From NCBI GenBank assembly GCA_021846325.1, contig JAJZBX010000014.1, positions 1 through 57,728 on the forward strand: a DNA stretch of 57,728 nucleotides. The letters run 5' to 3'. Origin of the DNA: Actinomycetes bacterium (GTDB lineage Bacteria > Actinomycetota > Acidimicrobiia > Acidimicrobiales > RAAP-2). Each line of letters begins with the position of its first letter. Within the stretch, counting starts at the first letter, position 1. Both the position numbers and the translations under genes were made by a program. The notes under the pieces are model-generated. The model ran no database searches, was not told the origin of the DNA, and worked only from the letters and a program-made list of their open reading frames with translations. Shown here in pieces: positions 42,280 to 50,180 of this stretch.

Positions 42280-42336
42280 ACGTACCATAATAGTAACGAT
42301 GGTTCCGTTTGTCAAGGCACCGTCGGGGAGTCTTCC

Positions 42337-42978
42337 ATGACCGACGTGCGCGCAGGATCGAGCGGGGCTAGCGGGGCCACCGCGGATGGACCGGCCACCG
42401 AACGCGCCGACGCTCGACCGATGCGGGCCGACGCGCTACGCAACCACGAGAAGATCCTGCGCGCTGCCGAGGAGGTCTTCGCCACCGACGGCGTGATGGT
42501 CCCCATCGACGTCGTCGCCGAGCGCGCCGGCGTCGGCGTCGGTACGCTCTACCGCCACTTCCCCACCAAGGAGTCCCTGTACGAAGCGATCGTTACGACG
42601 CGACTGACGCGACTGGTAGCAACCGCCGACGCCTACGCGGTCGATCCCGAACCCGGCCTCGCGCTCGAACACTTCATGCGCGAGTTCGCCCAACTGGCGG
42701 CCGAGAAGCAGGATCTCTTCGAGGCCTTCGGTCAGATGGGCATCGACTTCAAGGCCCACTTCGCCGAACCGTTGGCCCAACTGATGGCGCGCGTCGACGT
42801 ACTGGTCAAGCGGGCCATCGAGACGGGGACCGTCCGTGGCGACGTCGAGACCGAGGACATCATTCGACTCGTCGTGGGGACCTGTCACGCCGCCGGCCAC
42901 TCGGACGCCGACGCCGCCGGGCTGCAGCGGCTGGTCAGCATCGTGATCGCGGGACTGCGACCGACCGAACGTTGGTGA
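42337..42978 (+). CDS. TetR/AcrR-family regulator of the efflux pump
   Basis: 213 residues. HTH: ILRAAEEVFATDGVMVPIDVVAERAGVGVGTLYRHFPTKESLYEAIV. The C-terminal domain is the SbtR/TetR_C type (LEHFMREFAQLAAEKQDLFEAF). ATG preceded by GGGGAG. Predicted repressor of the MFS gene and itself through the palindrome at 42258. Its stop overlaps the next gene, tag, by three bases. Confidence 0.92.
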   Translation: MTDVRAGSSGASGATADGPATERADARPMRADALRNHEKILRAAEEVFATDGVMVPIDVVAERAGVGVGTLYRHFPTKESLYEAIVTTRLTRLVATADAYAVDPEPGLALEHFMREFAQLAAEKQDLFEAFGQMGIDFKAHFAEPLAQLMARVDVLVKRAIETGTVRGDVETEDIIRLVVGTCHAAGHSDADAAGLQRLVSIVIAGLRPTERW

Positions 42979-43559
42979 AACCACCGACGTCGCCCGCGCT
43001 GGGTGACGGCCGGCACCGATGCGGGTGGTGCACCGACGACGCGCGCTACGTCGACTACCACGACCTCGAGTGGGGCGTGCCCGAGCACGATCCGCGCGCC
43101 CTGTTCGAACTGTTGACGCTCGAGGGGGCCCAGGCCGGGCTCAGTTGGTTGACCGTGCTGAAACGTCGCGACGGCTATCGTCGCGCGTTCGCCGACTTCG
43201 ACGTCGACGCGGTGGCCGGCTTCGATGACGAGCGCGTCGAGCAGATCCTGGCCGACCCGGGCGTCATTCGCCACCACCAGAAGGTGCGATCGGTCGTCAC
43301 CAACGCGCGCGCGATCCTTCGTCTGCGCACCGAGACGACGTTCGGTGACTTCGCCGAGTACGTGTGGTCGATCGCGACGAGCGCCTCCGATTCGTTCGTG
43401 ATCGCGCGCGCCATGAGCCAGCGACTCGCCAAGGACGGCTTCACCTTTGTCGGGCCAACCATCTGCCGCTCCTTCGTCCAGGCGGCGGGCATGGTGAATG
43501 ACCACGAGCCCGACTGCTTTCGCCGCGGATCAGGCGGCCAGAATCTCGCCGTCGAATAG
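42975..43559 (+). CDS. tag: DNA-3-methyladenine glycosylase I
   Basis: 194 residues; removes 3-methyladenine from alkylated DNA. Seen: CGWCTDDARYVDYHDLEWGVPEHD (zinc Cys and catalytic-site Glu), LFELLTLEGAQAGLSWLTVLKRRDGYRRAF, GFTFVGPTICRSFVQAAGMVNDHEPDC (zinc His/Cys). GTG overlaps the TetR stop (GTGA), so the repair enzyme is co-translated with the efflux regulator. Confidence 0.95.
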   Translation: MKPPTSPALGDGRHRCGWCTDDARYVDYHDLEWGVPEHDPRALFELLTLEGAQAGLSWLTVLKRRDGYRRAFADFDVDAVAGFDDERVEQILADPGVIRHHQKVRSVVTNARAILRLRTETTFGDFAEYVWSIATSASDSFVIARAMSQRLAKDGFTFVGPTICRSFVQAAGMVNDHEPDCFRRGSGGQNLAVE

Positions 43560-43589
43560 CGGCGTCGGCGAGTCGTCGCGGCCGCGGCG

Positions 43590-45113
43590 TTAGTCGTAGT
43601 GCTGGACCAGTCGCCACGATTTTGACCAGGGGACGCGCAACCCCGTCGCGACGCTGACCTCAATGCCCTGTTCGTCGTTGGCGACGCCAATGCCGTTTCG
43701 ATAGACGAGGCGTCGTTGCACTCGCCGGAACAGCCGGTGCAGCAGGACCGGGTCCATGTTCACCGCGATCGCGCTCGTCGCGCCATTCGGAGGCGGCCCC
43801 CAGAGCCAGAAGGAGTTCGCGCCACTGAATACGCGCCGAACGGGTAGGTCGAACTGGGCGCCGTAGCGCACGAGCGCCCCGGCCTCGCCGTAGTTGCCGG
43901 CGAGCACGATGGTGTCGCGTCGAACGCGCGGGGTCAAGGACCGGTAGACCGACGCGATCTGGGACACCTCGCGGGGCCACGCGATGGTCTCGGCGAGGTC
44001 GTAGTTGATCTTCTGTAAGGCGACCGAGTGCAACGTACGCGCGGGAACGACCGGCAGAGCCAGCACGATCGAGAGCAGACCCGTTACCCCGATCGCCGCC
44101 GCGCTCGCGCGCGCAGAGACCTTGGTTCCAAGACCCTTGGCCCGTCGCACCACGACGCGTCGCTCGACCGCGACCGCGCCTGCGGCAAAGAGCAGCACGA
44201 AGACGCCACCGGCGTAGTACGGCTTGCCCCCGAGGACGAACTCGAGAACCAGGACGATCGCGCTCGCCAGGGCCAGCGCCCGCCACCGCCGGTCGGGTAC
44301 GTCGCGGCGCCACAGCGACCACAGTCCGGCGACCCACAGGGGTGTCGCGGCCAACCCGGTGTACAGCACCTGCGCGGGCCAGTAGACCGCGCGGTTGTGT
44401 CCCGCGTCGTGCTGGAGCGCTCGAAAGACCGCAACGTTGGGCCAGCCGTGCGTCGCCTGCCACCAGACGTCGGGCCAGCCGAGCACGACCACCGCCGCGA
44501 CGGCGAGCACCACCCAGCGGAGTTCAACGAGTTGGCGGGTGGCGCGCGACGCGACGATCCCGACGGCGATCGCGACGAGCAGAAACGCGATGTTCCATTT
44601 GGCGTCGAGTCCGACCCCACCGAAGAGACCGGCGACGACCAGCCACCGCGGCCGCTCGCTCTCGAGGTAGTGGGCGACGGACCACAGCACCCCCGCCCAG
44701 GCCGCAAAGTCAAAGACGGTAGTCGTGAGCAGGTGGGCGGTCGCGAGGTACTCACCGCACAGCGCGGTCGCGAGCGCGGCGAGCCGGCGCGCGCTCGCCG
44801 CGCCACCGAGGAGACGAGCGAGCGATCCCGAGACGACGACCAGCCAACCGAGCAGTAGGGCGGGGATGACCCGCAGGCCAACGAGGCTGTTGTTGAAGAG
44901 CACCGCCGCCAGTCGAGCGACCAGGGGCGCGAGCGGCGGTTGATCGACGTAGCCGAGGGCGGGGTGCTGGCCGGCGACGAGGAAGTAGAGCTCGTCACGG
45001 TGGTACCCGTAGCGCGCGCTGACGGCCATCTCGAGCGCGAGCGCCCCCAGCGCGATGACGACCACGCCACGGTCGAGTCGCGAGTCCGGTTGGCGCTGCG
45101 CGGTTAGTGACAA
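43590..45113 (-). CDS. GT39-family (ArnT/PMT-like) membrane glycosyltransferase
   Basis: 507 residues with about eleven helices in the N-terminal two thirds and a soluble C-terminal domain. Seen near the N-terminus: YGYHRDELYFLVAGQHPALGYVDQPPLAPLVARL, the lipid-linked-sugar transferase loop with the catalytic DE and conserved DxPP. It would move a sugar from a polyprenyl phosphate to a protein or envelope acceptor on the outer membrane face. TTG at 45113 is preferred because CGAGGAG lies five bases upstream; the frame is open to 45293 with unlikely residues. No partner genes nearby. Confidence 0.88.
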   Translation of the reverse strand: MSLTAQRQPDSRLDRGVVVIALGALALEMAVSARYGYHRDELYFLVAGQHPALGYVDQPPLAPLVARLAAVLFNNSLVGLRVIPALLLGWLVVVSGSLARLLGGAASARRLAALATALCGEYLATAHLLTTTVFDFAAWAGVLWSVAHYLESERPRWLVVAGLFGGVGLDAKWNIAFLLVAIAVGIVASRATRQLVELRWVVLAVAAVVVLGWPDVWWQATHGWPNVAVFRALQHDAGHNRAVYWPAQVLYTGLAATPLWVAGLWSLWRRDVPDRRWRALALASAIVLVLEFVLGGKPYYAGGVFVLLFAAGAVAVERRVVVRRAKGLGTKVSARASAAAIGVTGLLSIVLALPVVPARTLHSVALQKINYDLAETIAWPREVSQIASVYRSLTPRVRRDTIVLAGNYGEAGALVRYGAQFDLPVRRVFSGANSFWLWGPPPNGATSAIAVNMDPVLLHRLFRRVQRRLVYRNGIGVANDEQGIEVSVATGLRVPWSKSWRLVQHYD

Positions 45114-45302
45114 GGGAACTCCTCGAACGTCCCCCGCGTGGCGAACGGCGAACGCGCAGCGGTGTCGCTCTGCGACCACGCCGATAGCACGGTTGTGGCG
45201 ACGATATCGGAAGCAAGACCGCGTCGGCGCCATAACCGGGCGAGCCCTTGACGTCTCGATGGTCCCAACGCCGGCGCCAAGCCGTTCTCGCACCGCCGGC
45301 GG

Positions 45303-45308
45303 TAAGGT
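45303..45308 (+). promoter_or_regulatory. -10-like hexamer of a leaderless promoter
   Basis: TAAGGT, six bases before the ATG at 45315. Confidence 0.5.
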
Positions 45309-45314
45309 GCGACT

Positions 45315-45668
45315 ATGAGGACTCGATCAGCCGGCGGCAACGTCGAGTGCGCAAGTGACGTAATGCGAATCCACCACTACTACTTCCCCATCGGTACCAA
45401 GGTGATTCCGTACTCGTCGATCCGCGGCGTTCGACGGGTGACCCTGGGGCCGTTTCGGGGGCGAGCGCGCCTCTGGGGGACGGCCAACCCGCGCTACTGG
45501 GCCAACCTCGATCTCACGCGGACGACGAAGAAGACTGGGCTGATTCTCGACGTCGGCGGCGTCGTGCGACCGTTCATCACGCCCAAGGATCCCAACGCCG
45601 TGCTCGCGGCGATCGCCGAACACGGCGGTCCGACGCCGGGGGCGCCGTCGCGTAGTCCGGTGATCTGA
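45315..45668 (+). CDS. Small hypothetical protein, possibly PH-like
   Basis: 117 residues, no signal peptide. IHHYYFPIGTKVIPYSSIRGVRRVTLGPFRGRARLWGTANPRYWANLDLTR followed by VRPFITPKDPNAVLAAI has the beta-strand and terminal helix pattern of bacterial PH domains. Function unknown. ATG at 45315 is leaderless-like; an ATG at 45363 would remove 16 residues. A similar-sized protein of comparable layout lies at 47898. Confidence 0.75.
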   Translation: MRTRSAGGNVECASDVMRIHHYYFPIGTKVIPYSSIRGVRRVTLGPFRGRARLWGTANPRYWANLDLTRTTKKTGLILDVGGVVRPFITPKDPNAVLAAIAEHGGPTPGAPSRSPVI

Positions 45669-45715
45669 CCCGGTTACCCGCGTCGTCGAGAGTGCGCGGC
45701 CGTGGTCCCGGGTAA

Positions 45716-45721
45716 TAGATT
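45716..45721 (+). promoter_or_regulatory. -10-like hexamer of a leaderless promoter
   Basis: TAGATT, six bases before the GTG of the GH1 gene. Confidence 0.45.
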
Positions 45722-45727
45722 CACAAC

Positions 45728-46906
45728 GTGACTCGGCGCCGGGCAAGTTTCGCGGATCGATTCTGGTGGGGAACGGCGACCGCCGCCTATCAGATCGAAG
45801 GTGGCGGGACCAACACCGACTGGTGGCGATTCGAGCACCGAGCGGGAACGATCGCGGCCGAACCCTGCGGTGACGCCTGTGACTCGTGGCACCGCTACGC
45901 ACAGGACCTCGACCTCGTCGCCTCGCTCGGGCTCGACGCCTACCGCTTTTCCATCGAGTGGGCGCGAATCGAGCCGACCCCGGGGGTGATCGACCGCGAC
46001 GCGCTCGAGCACTACCGTGGCGTCCTCGACGCCTGCCGCGACCGGGGCATCGCCCCCGTCGTGACGCTGCACCATTTCACGCTGCCGTTGTGGGTGGCCG
46101 ACGCCGGTGGCTTTGAAAGCCCCGAGATCATCACGTGGATGGGTCGCTACGCCGGCGTCGTGGGCGAGGCCCTGGGCGACCGTTTCGCGATGGTGTGCAC
46201 CATCAACGAGCCGAACATCGTCGCCGCCATGGGCTACCTCGCCGCGATTTTCCCACCCGAGGTAAGCGACTGGGATCGCTTCGTGTCGGTCAACGCCGTG
46301 CTGCGACGATGCCACCGCGCGATGGCCGACGCCCTTCGGCCCGCGGGTGACTTCCCCATCGGCTTCACCCTCTCGATGGCCGAGTACGAGGCCGTGGACG
46401 ACGGTGAGGACGAGCTCGCTCGCTACCGCCACGAAGTCGAAGACGAGTACCTGCGCGCCGCCGACGCCGACGACTTTCTCGGCGTGCAGTGCTACACCAA
46501 GCACCGGTTCTCCCCGTCGGGGCTGCAGTGGGGCGGCGAGGGTGAGCTGACCGAGATGGGTTACCCGTTCTGGCCCCAGTGCGTCGAGTACACGCTCGGT
46601 CGAGCCAGCGCCTTCACCAGCGTGCCGCTGGTGGTGACCGAGAACGGCATCGGCACCAACGACGACGAGCAACGAGTGCGCTACCTCACCGAGGCGCTGG
46701 GCAGCCTCGAGCGCGCGAGGGCCGACGGGGTCGACGTGCGGGGCTACTTCCAGTGGTCGCTACTGGACAACTTCGAGTGGGTGCTCGGCTACGCGCCCAA
46801 GTTCGGACTCGCTTCGGTGGACCGAACGACCTTCGCTCGCGCGCTCAAGCCCTCCGCGCAGTGGTACGCCGACGCGGTGCGCGAAGCCCGCGCGGCTGGC
46901 CGCTGA
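45728..46906 (+). CDS. Glycoside hydrolase family 1 beta-glucosidase
   Basis: 392 residues, single (beta/alpha)8 domain. Seen: FWWGTATAAYQIEGGG, the acid/base Glu in TINEPN, LHHFTLPLWV and the nucleophile in VVTENGIG; DNFEWVLGYAPKFGL closes the active site. Hydrolyses beta-glucosides or galactosides in the cytosol (no signal peptide). It is shorter than the usual ~450 residues because several loops are reduced. GTG start, apparently leaderless. No sugar transporter is adjacent. Confidence 0.93.
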   Translation: MTRRRASFADRFWWGTATAAYQIEGGGTNTDWWRFEHRAGTIAAEPCGDACDSWHRYAQDLDLVASLGLDAYRFSIEWARIEPTPGVIDRDALEHYRGVLDACRDRGIAPVVTLHHFTLPLWVADAGGFESPEIITWMGRYAGVVGEALGDRFAMVCTINEPNIVAAMGYLAAIFPPEVSDWDRFVSVNAVLRRCHRAMADALRPAGDFPIGFTLSMAEYEAVDDGEDELARYRHEVEDEYLRAADADDFLGVQCYTKHRFSPSGLQWGGEGELTEMGYPFWPQCVEYTLGRASAFTSVPLVVTENGIGTNDDEQRVRYLTEALGSLERARADGVDVRGYFQWSLLDNFEWVLGYAPKFGLASVDRTTFARALKPSAQWYADAVREARAAGR

Positions 46907-46937
46907 CCGAACGACACGTTCTTTCGACGCGTCTCGC

Positions 46938-46943
46938 TACGAT
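46938..46943 (+). promoter_or_regulatory. -10-like hexamer of a leaderless promoter
   Basis: TACGAT in CGCTACGATG, six bases before the GTG at 46950; almost the same string precedes the DUF6457 gene. Confidence 0.45.
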
Positions 46944-46949
46944 GGGCCC

Positions 46950-47138
46950 GTGTCCGAACAGCCCGAACGCGCGCCGACGACGGCGCGTCGGTCCGCTAGT
47001 CGAGGTCGCGTGCGCCCCGAGTGCAACGACGTGGCCCCGCGGACCGGTACCGCGACGCCGACCTGCTCGACGGGACCGTTCGACCGACTGCGCTGGGTCG
47101 TCGCCGAGCTCGTCGACGTCGTGCGTCATCGCACCTGA
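46950..47138 (+). CDS. Possible small hypothetical protein
   Basis: 62 residues starting MSEQPERAPTTARRS and ending FDRLRWVVAELVDVVRHRT; basic and Thr/Arg-rich with one helical C-terminal segment. No family recognised. The main support is its promoter-like context, identical in form to that of the DUF6457 gene. The remaining sequence to 47265 shows nothing else. Confidence 0.4.
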   Translation: MSEQPERAPTTARRSASRGRVRPECNDVAPRTGTATPTCSTGPFDRLRWVVAELVDVVRHRT

Positions 47139-47265
47139 ACGCGGTCGAGCCAGCCAGCGGTGAGGGGGCGACTGACGGCGTTTGTTCGCTTCGAGTGGCG
47201 ACGCCGACCGTGACGGGCGCCCGACGTGGATTGGGGGCGATGTTGCCGCCCCGCCGCACCGACGG

Positions 47266-47805
47266 CTACTCGCCCGTCGCACCGTCCACGAACTCGCGCA
47301 GCAGGTCGGCGTGGCCGTTGTGCCGCGCGTACTCCTCAATCATGTGACAGAAGATCCACCGCAGGCTCGGGGCCTCGCCGTCGGGCCCACGGCGCTGGGC
47401 CAGTTGCCCGAGGTCGCCGTCGAGCAGGGCCCGGGTCACGCAGTCGCGCGAGCGCGCGACGGCCTCGCTCCACCACCGAGCCAACTCGTCCGGTGAGTCC
47501 GCGGCCGCCGAATGCCACTCCCAGTCGGGGTCCGCATCCCAGTCCACGTCGGCCCACCCCATCGCCGACGGCCGGTCGGCCAGACACTGGTTGAACCACC
47601 CGTCCTCGACGAGCGCGAGGTGCTTGCGCATCCCCCCGAGGGTCATCGTCGAGGCGCCGACCGTGGCGGCGAGCCCGGCGGCGTCCACGCCATCGCACTT
47701 CCACGCGAAGGTCGCGCGCTGGAAGTCGAGAAAGCCCATCAACGTCGACGCCTCGTCACCGGCGTCGGGCGGCCGCGGGCGGCCCTGGTCGTCGAACTCA
47801 GTCAC
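47266..47805 (-). CDS. DinB/DUF664 family protein
   Basis: 179 residues, four-helix DinB-like fold. Metal-site histidines are seen in GMRKHLALVEDGWF and in FCHMIEEYARHNGHADLLREFVDG. The DUF664 branch in actinobacteria includes mycothiol-dependent transferases; a thiol-transferase or detoxification role is inference. GTG with TAAGGT seven bases upstream. Confidence 0.9.
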   Translation of the reverse strand: MTEFDDQGRPRPPDAGDEASTLMGFLDFQRATFAWKCDGVDAAGLAATVGASTMTLGGMRKHLALVEDGWFNQCLADRPSAMGWADVDWDADPDWEWHSAAADSPDELARWWSEAVARSRDCVTRALLDGDLGQLAQRRGPDGEAPSLRWIFCHMIEEYARHNGHADLLREFVDGATGE

Positions 47806-47897
47806 GACGGCGACCTTACTAGCGAGCGGCGCGAGTCGAGAGCAACGTGGGACGGCGGGATTAACGTCGGTCGTAACGAGGAGGCGAGGAGGACGAC

Positions 47898-48272
47898 ATG
47901 GCGACGTTGCACGTCGAGCAGGACCAGTTGGTGCTGACGCTCACCAGGGGAGAAAAGCTCGAGGGGATTCACGGTGACCTGCGCGTCGCCCTCTCGTCGG
48001 TCAGTGGCGTCGAGGTACTCGACGACGCGCACCAGGCCGCCGACATCATCGGCGTCAAGGCCGGCACGCGGATTCCCGGCGTGATCGAGGTGGGCACCAT
48101 CAGCGCCAGCGACAAGACGATCTTCGCGGCCGTGCATCGTGACACGCCGCGCGGGGTGCGCGTGCGCCTGCACGACGCGGCGCACGACGAGTGGATCGTT
48201 GGCTGTGCGGACCCCGAGTCGGTCGCGGCCGCCGTCGCGGCGCACGGTCCCGCGGGACCCGCCGCGTCCTAG
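47898..48272 (+). CDS. Small conserved hypothetical protein (PH-like)
   Basis: 124 residues: QDQLVLTLTRGEKLEGIHGDLRVALSSVSGVEVLDD, then GVIEVGTISASDKTIFAAVHRDTPRGVRVRLHDAAHDEWIVGCADPESVAAAV. This matches a family of uncharacterised mycobacterial and actinobacterial proteins with a PH-domain-like strand pattern. No catalytic motif. ATG with AGGAGG upstream. Confidence 0.8.
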   Translation: MATLHVEQDQLVLTLTRGEKLEGIHGDLRVALSSVSGVEVLDDAHQAADIIGVKAGTRIPGVIEVGTISASDKTIFAAVHRDTPRGVRVRLHDAAHDEWIVGCADPESVAAAVAAHGPAGPAAS

Positions 48273-48411
48273 TGCTCGTCGGCCAAGGGTGACGCCCCGT
48301 TGCGACCGACGGCGCTCTCGTCGGCTCTAACGGCCAACGAGAGCGATTAGGTTCCCGACACCGATCCACCTTGAAGTTGGGGACAGCGCGGCGACGTGCC
48401 TCGCGAGTCTG

Positions 48412-49260
48412 TCACGTCACCGGCGCGCGCGAGCGACCCCGGCTGAGGCGCAAGAAGAGCACGACGCTCGCGCCCACGTACGCGAGCCATACCACCGCCT
48501 GCAGCACCGTCGGGCGTTCGGCGTAGCCGAGCAGCGAGTGCAGCACGTCGCCGACGTTCGACGACTCGAGCACGGTGCCCGAGGAGTTCCACAGCACCGC
48601 GCGGCCCACCGGCAGCCACCCGAGCTGCTGAAGGTTTTGCACCGCGTCCACCAGTAGCCCCGCCGCAAAGAACATCAGGAGCACGCCGAGCACCCGAAAG
48701 AATCGTCGGAGGTTGAGCGCCGCCCCCACGCGGTAGATCACCCCGGCGATGACGAGCGCGACGACGAGTCCGAGAACGGCGCCGAGGACGAGCAGATTGC
48801 CGTGAACCGGCGTGGCGGCCTGGCGTGAATTGGCGAACACGATCGCCAGGGTGAAGACCATCGTCTCGAGGCCCTCGCGTCCGACGGCCTGGAAGGCGAG
48901 CAGCCCGACGCCCCATCGGGTCCCCGTCGACAGGGCCATCGCACTGCGCGCCTGGAGCTCGCTCGACATCGTGCGCGCGTGGCGGGCCATCCAGAACGTC
49001 ATGAAGGTCAGCGCCGCCGTCGCGAGGAGGTACGTCGCCGTTTCGAAGTAGGTCTGCACACTCGAACCCTCGTACTGGTGCACGAGCAGATAGGCCGCGA
49101 CGCCGCCGGCGATGACCAGCAGCATGGCTGCTGCGACGCCGAGGTAGACGTCGCGGAAGTGACGGCGCTGGTCGAGCCGCGCGAGGTACGACAGCACGAT
49201 GGCCACGATCATCGAGGCCTCGATGCCCTCGCGCAAGAAGATGACGAAGGTGACGACCAC
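48412..49260 (-). CDS. FTR1-family iron permease
   Basis: 282 residues, seven helices, with both iron-binding signatures: FLREGIEASMIVA (residues ~9) and AVGREGLETMVFTLAIVFA (residues ~128), the REGxE motifs of FTR1/EfeU. Imports ferric or ferrous iron. GTG at 49260 has no good ribosome site; translation is probably coupled to the 16-codon ORF ending three bases upstream. Regulated by the iron box at 49342-49360. No EfeO or EfeB partner is present in the window. Confidence 0.92.
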   Translation of the reverse strand: MVVTFVIFLREGIEASMIVAIVLSYLARLDQRRHFRDVYLGVAAAMLLVIAGGVAAYLLVHQYEGSSVQTYFETATYLLATAALTFMTFWMARHARTMSSELQARSAMALSTGTRWGVGLLAFQAVGREGLETMVFTLAIVFANSRQAATPVHGNLLVLGAVLGLVVALVIAGVIYRVGAALNLRRFFRVLGVLLMFFAAGLLVDAVQNLQQLGWLPVGRAVLWNSSGTVLESSNVGDVLHSLLGYAERPTVLQAVVWLAYVGASVVLFLRLSRGRSRAPVT

Positions 49261-49263
49261 GCG

Positions 49264-49314
49264 CTAGTGGACCGCGCAGGCTGGGGGCGCCGGGGGGCGC
49301 TGACGCAACGTCAT
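49264..49314 (-). CDS. 16-codon leader ORF upstream of the iron permease
   Basis: Peptide MTLRQRPPAPPACAVH followed by TAG. The ATG has TAGGAG four bases upstream, a better initiation site than that of the permease, whose GTG lies three bases after this TAG in the same frame. A Pro-Pro-Ala-Pro-Pro run could pause ribosomes. Probably a translational coupling or attenuation leader; only in-sequence evidence is available. Confidence 0.45.
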   Translation of the reverse strand: MTLRQRPPAPPACAVH

Positions 49315-49341
49315 GGGGCTCCTACTCGACCATTCTGTTAG

Positions 49342-49360
49342 TTAGGTTAGCCTAACAAAA
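49342..49360. promoter_or_regulatory. DtxR/IdeR iron box
   Basis: TTAGGTTAGCCTAACAAAA matches the DtxR/IdeR consensus 19-mer at 17 of 19 positions. It overlaps the spacer and -10 of the permease promoter, as expected for repression by iron-loaded regulator. Confidence 0.85.
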
Positions 49361-49372
49361 CTATAGAGTCAA
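49344..49372 (-). promoter_or_regulatory. Promoter of the iron permease
   Basis: On the minus strand: -35 TTGACT (49372-49367), 17-base spacer, -10 TAACCT (49349-49344), within the iron box. Confidence 0.6.
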
Positions 49373-49437
49373 CGGAACCCGATCCTCGGTGGCGCCATCA
49401 TTCGGCGCTGACGCAACCACCGAGCCTTTCTGGGGAT

Positions 49438-50139
49438 TCACGACGGGTCGTCGGGGCCCAGTCGCTCGACTCGTATCCACTTGGCCGACTCAATCGGCAG
49501 GGACAGTTCACGACCGGTCACGACGATGGTCAGGTGACCGGGATCTTCGGCTTCGTGGGTCACCAGCACGCGGCTCCCCTCGCCAATCCCGATCTCGGCG
49601 AGTGAGCGCAGCAGTGGCCGCGCCTCGTGCTCAGCGACCTCGGAGATCCGCCGCACGACCGCCGCCGCGCCCGGCTCGAGGTCGGCCAGCGCGATCAGGT
49701 CGCCGTAGCGAGGGTGGCGACCGGGGATGGCGTTGCCGTGGGGACAGGTGAGCGGCTCACCGATCGACGCGTCAATCCGGTCGATCACTTCGTCCGAGAT
49801 GACCGAGCTCAACCGGTCGGCCTCGGCGTCGGCCGCGGCCCAATCGAAGCCGAGCTCATCGGTGAGCCAGCGTTCCAAGATGCGGTGGCGCCGCACGATG
49901 GAGGCGGCCTTGGTCGCGCCGGCCTCGGTCAGCGCCACGCTGCGGTCGCTCGCGATGGTGATCCACCCGTCGCGAACGAGACGCTGGATGGCGTCGCTCA
50001 CCGTTGGGGCGCTCACCCCCATCCACTGCGCGAGCCGGCTCGGTCGCACGATCTCGCCCTCGCCCGCGATGCAGTAGATGGTCTCGAGGTAGCGGTCGAC
50101 CGTGGTCGTGGTCCCCACGTCACGTGACTCGGCCGACAT
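49438..50139 (-). CDS. DtxR/IdeR-family metal-dependent repressor
   Basis: 233 residues. Winged helix TVDRYLETIYCIAGEGEIVRPSRLAQWMGVSAPTVSDAIQRLVRDGW; dimerisation/metal domain EADRLSSVISDEVIDRIDASIGEPLTCPHGNAIPG (Cys/His metal site); SH3-like C-terminal domain (DLEPGAAAVVRRISE to VTGRELSLP). Responds to Fe2+ or Mn2+. Lies just upstream of the iron permease, same strand, and is the likely reader of the box at 49342. Confidence 0.93.
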   Translation of the reverse strand: MSAESRDVGTTTTVDRYLETIYCIAGEGEIVRPSRLAQWMGVSAPTVSDAIQRLVRDGWITIASDRSVALTEAGATKAASIVRRHRILERWLTDELGFDWAAADAEADRLSSVISDEVIDRIDASIGEPLTCPHGNAIPGRHPRYGDLIALADLEPGAAAVVRRISEVAEHEARPLLRSLAEIGIGEGSRVLVTHEAEDPGHLTIVVTGRELSLPIESAKWIRVERLGPDDPS

Positions 50140-50180
50140 GGCGCGAGTTTACGTGGTGGCGAGCTCGGCGTCGGCGTAGC

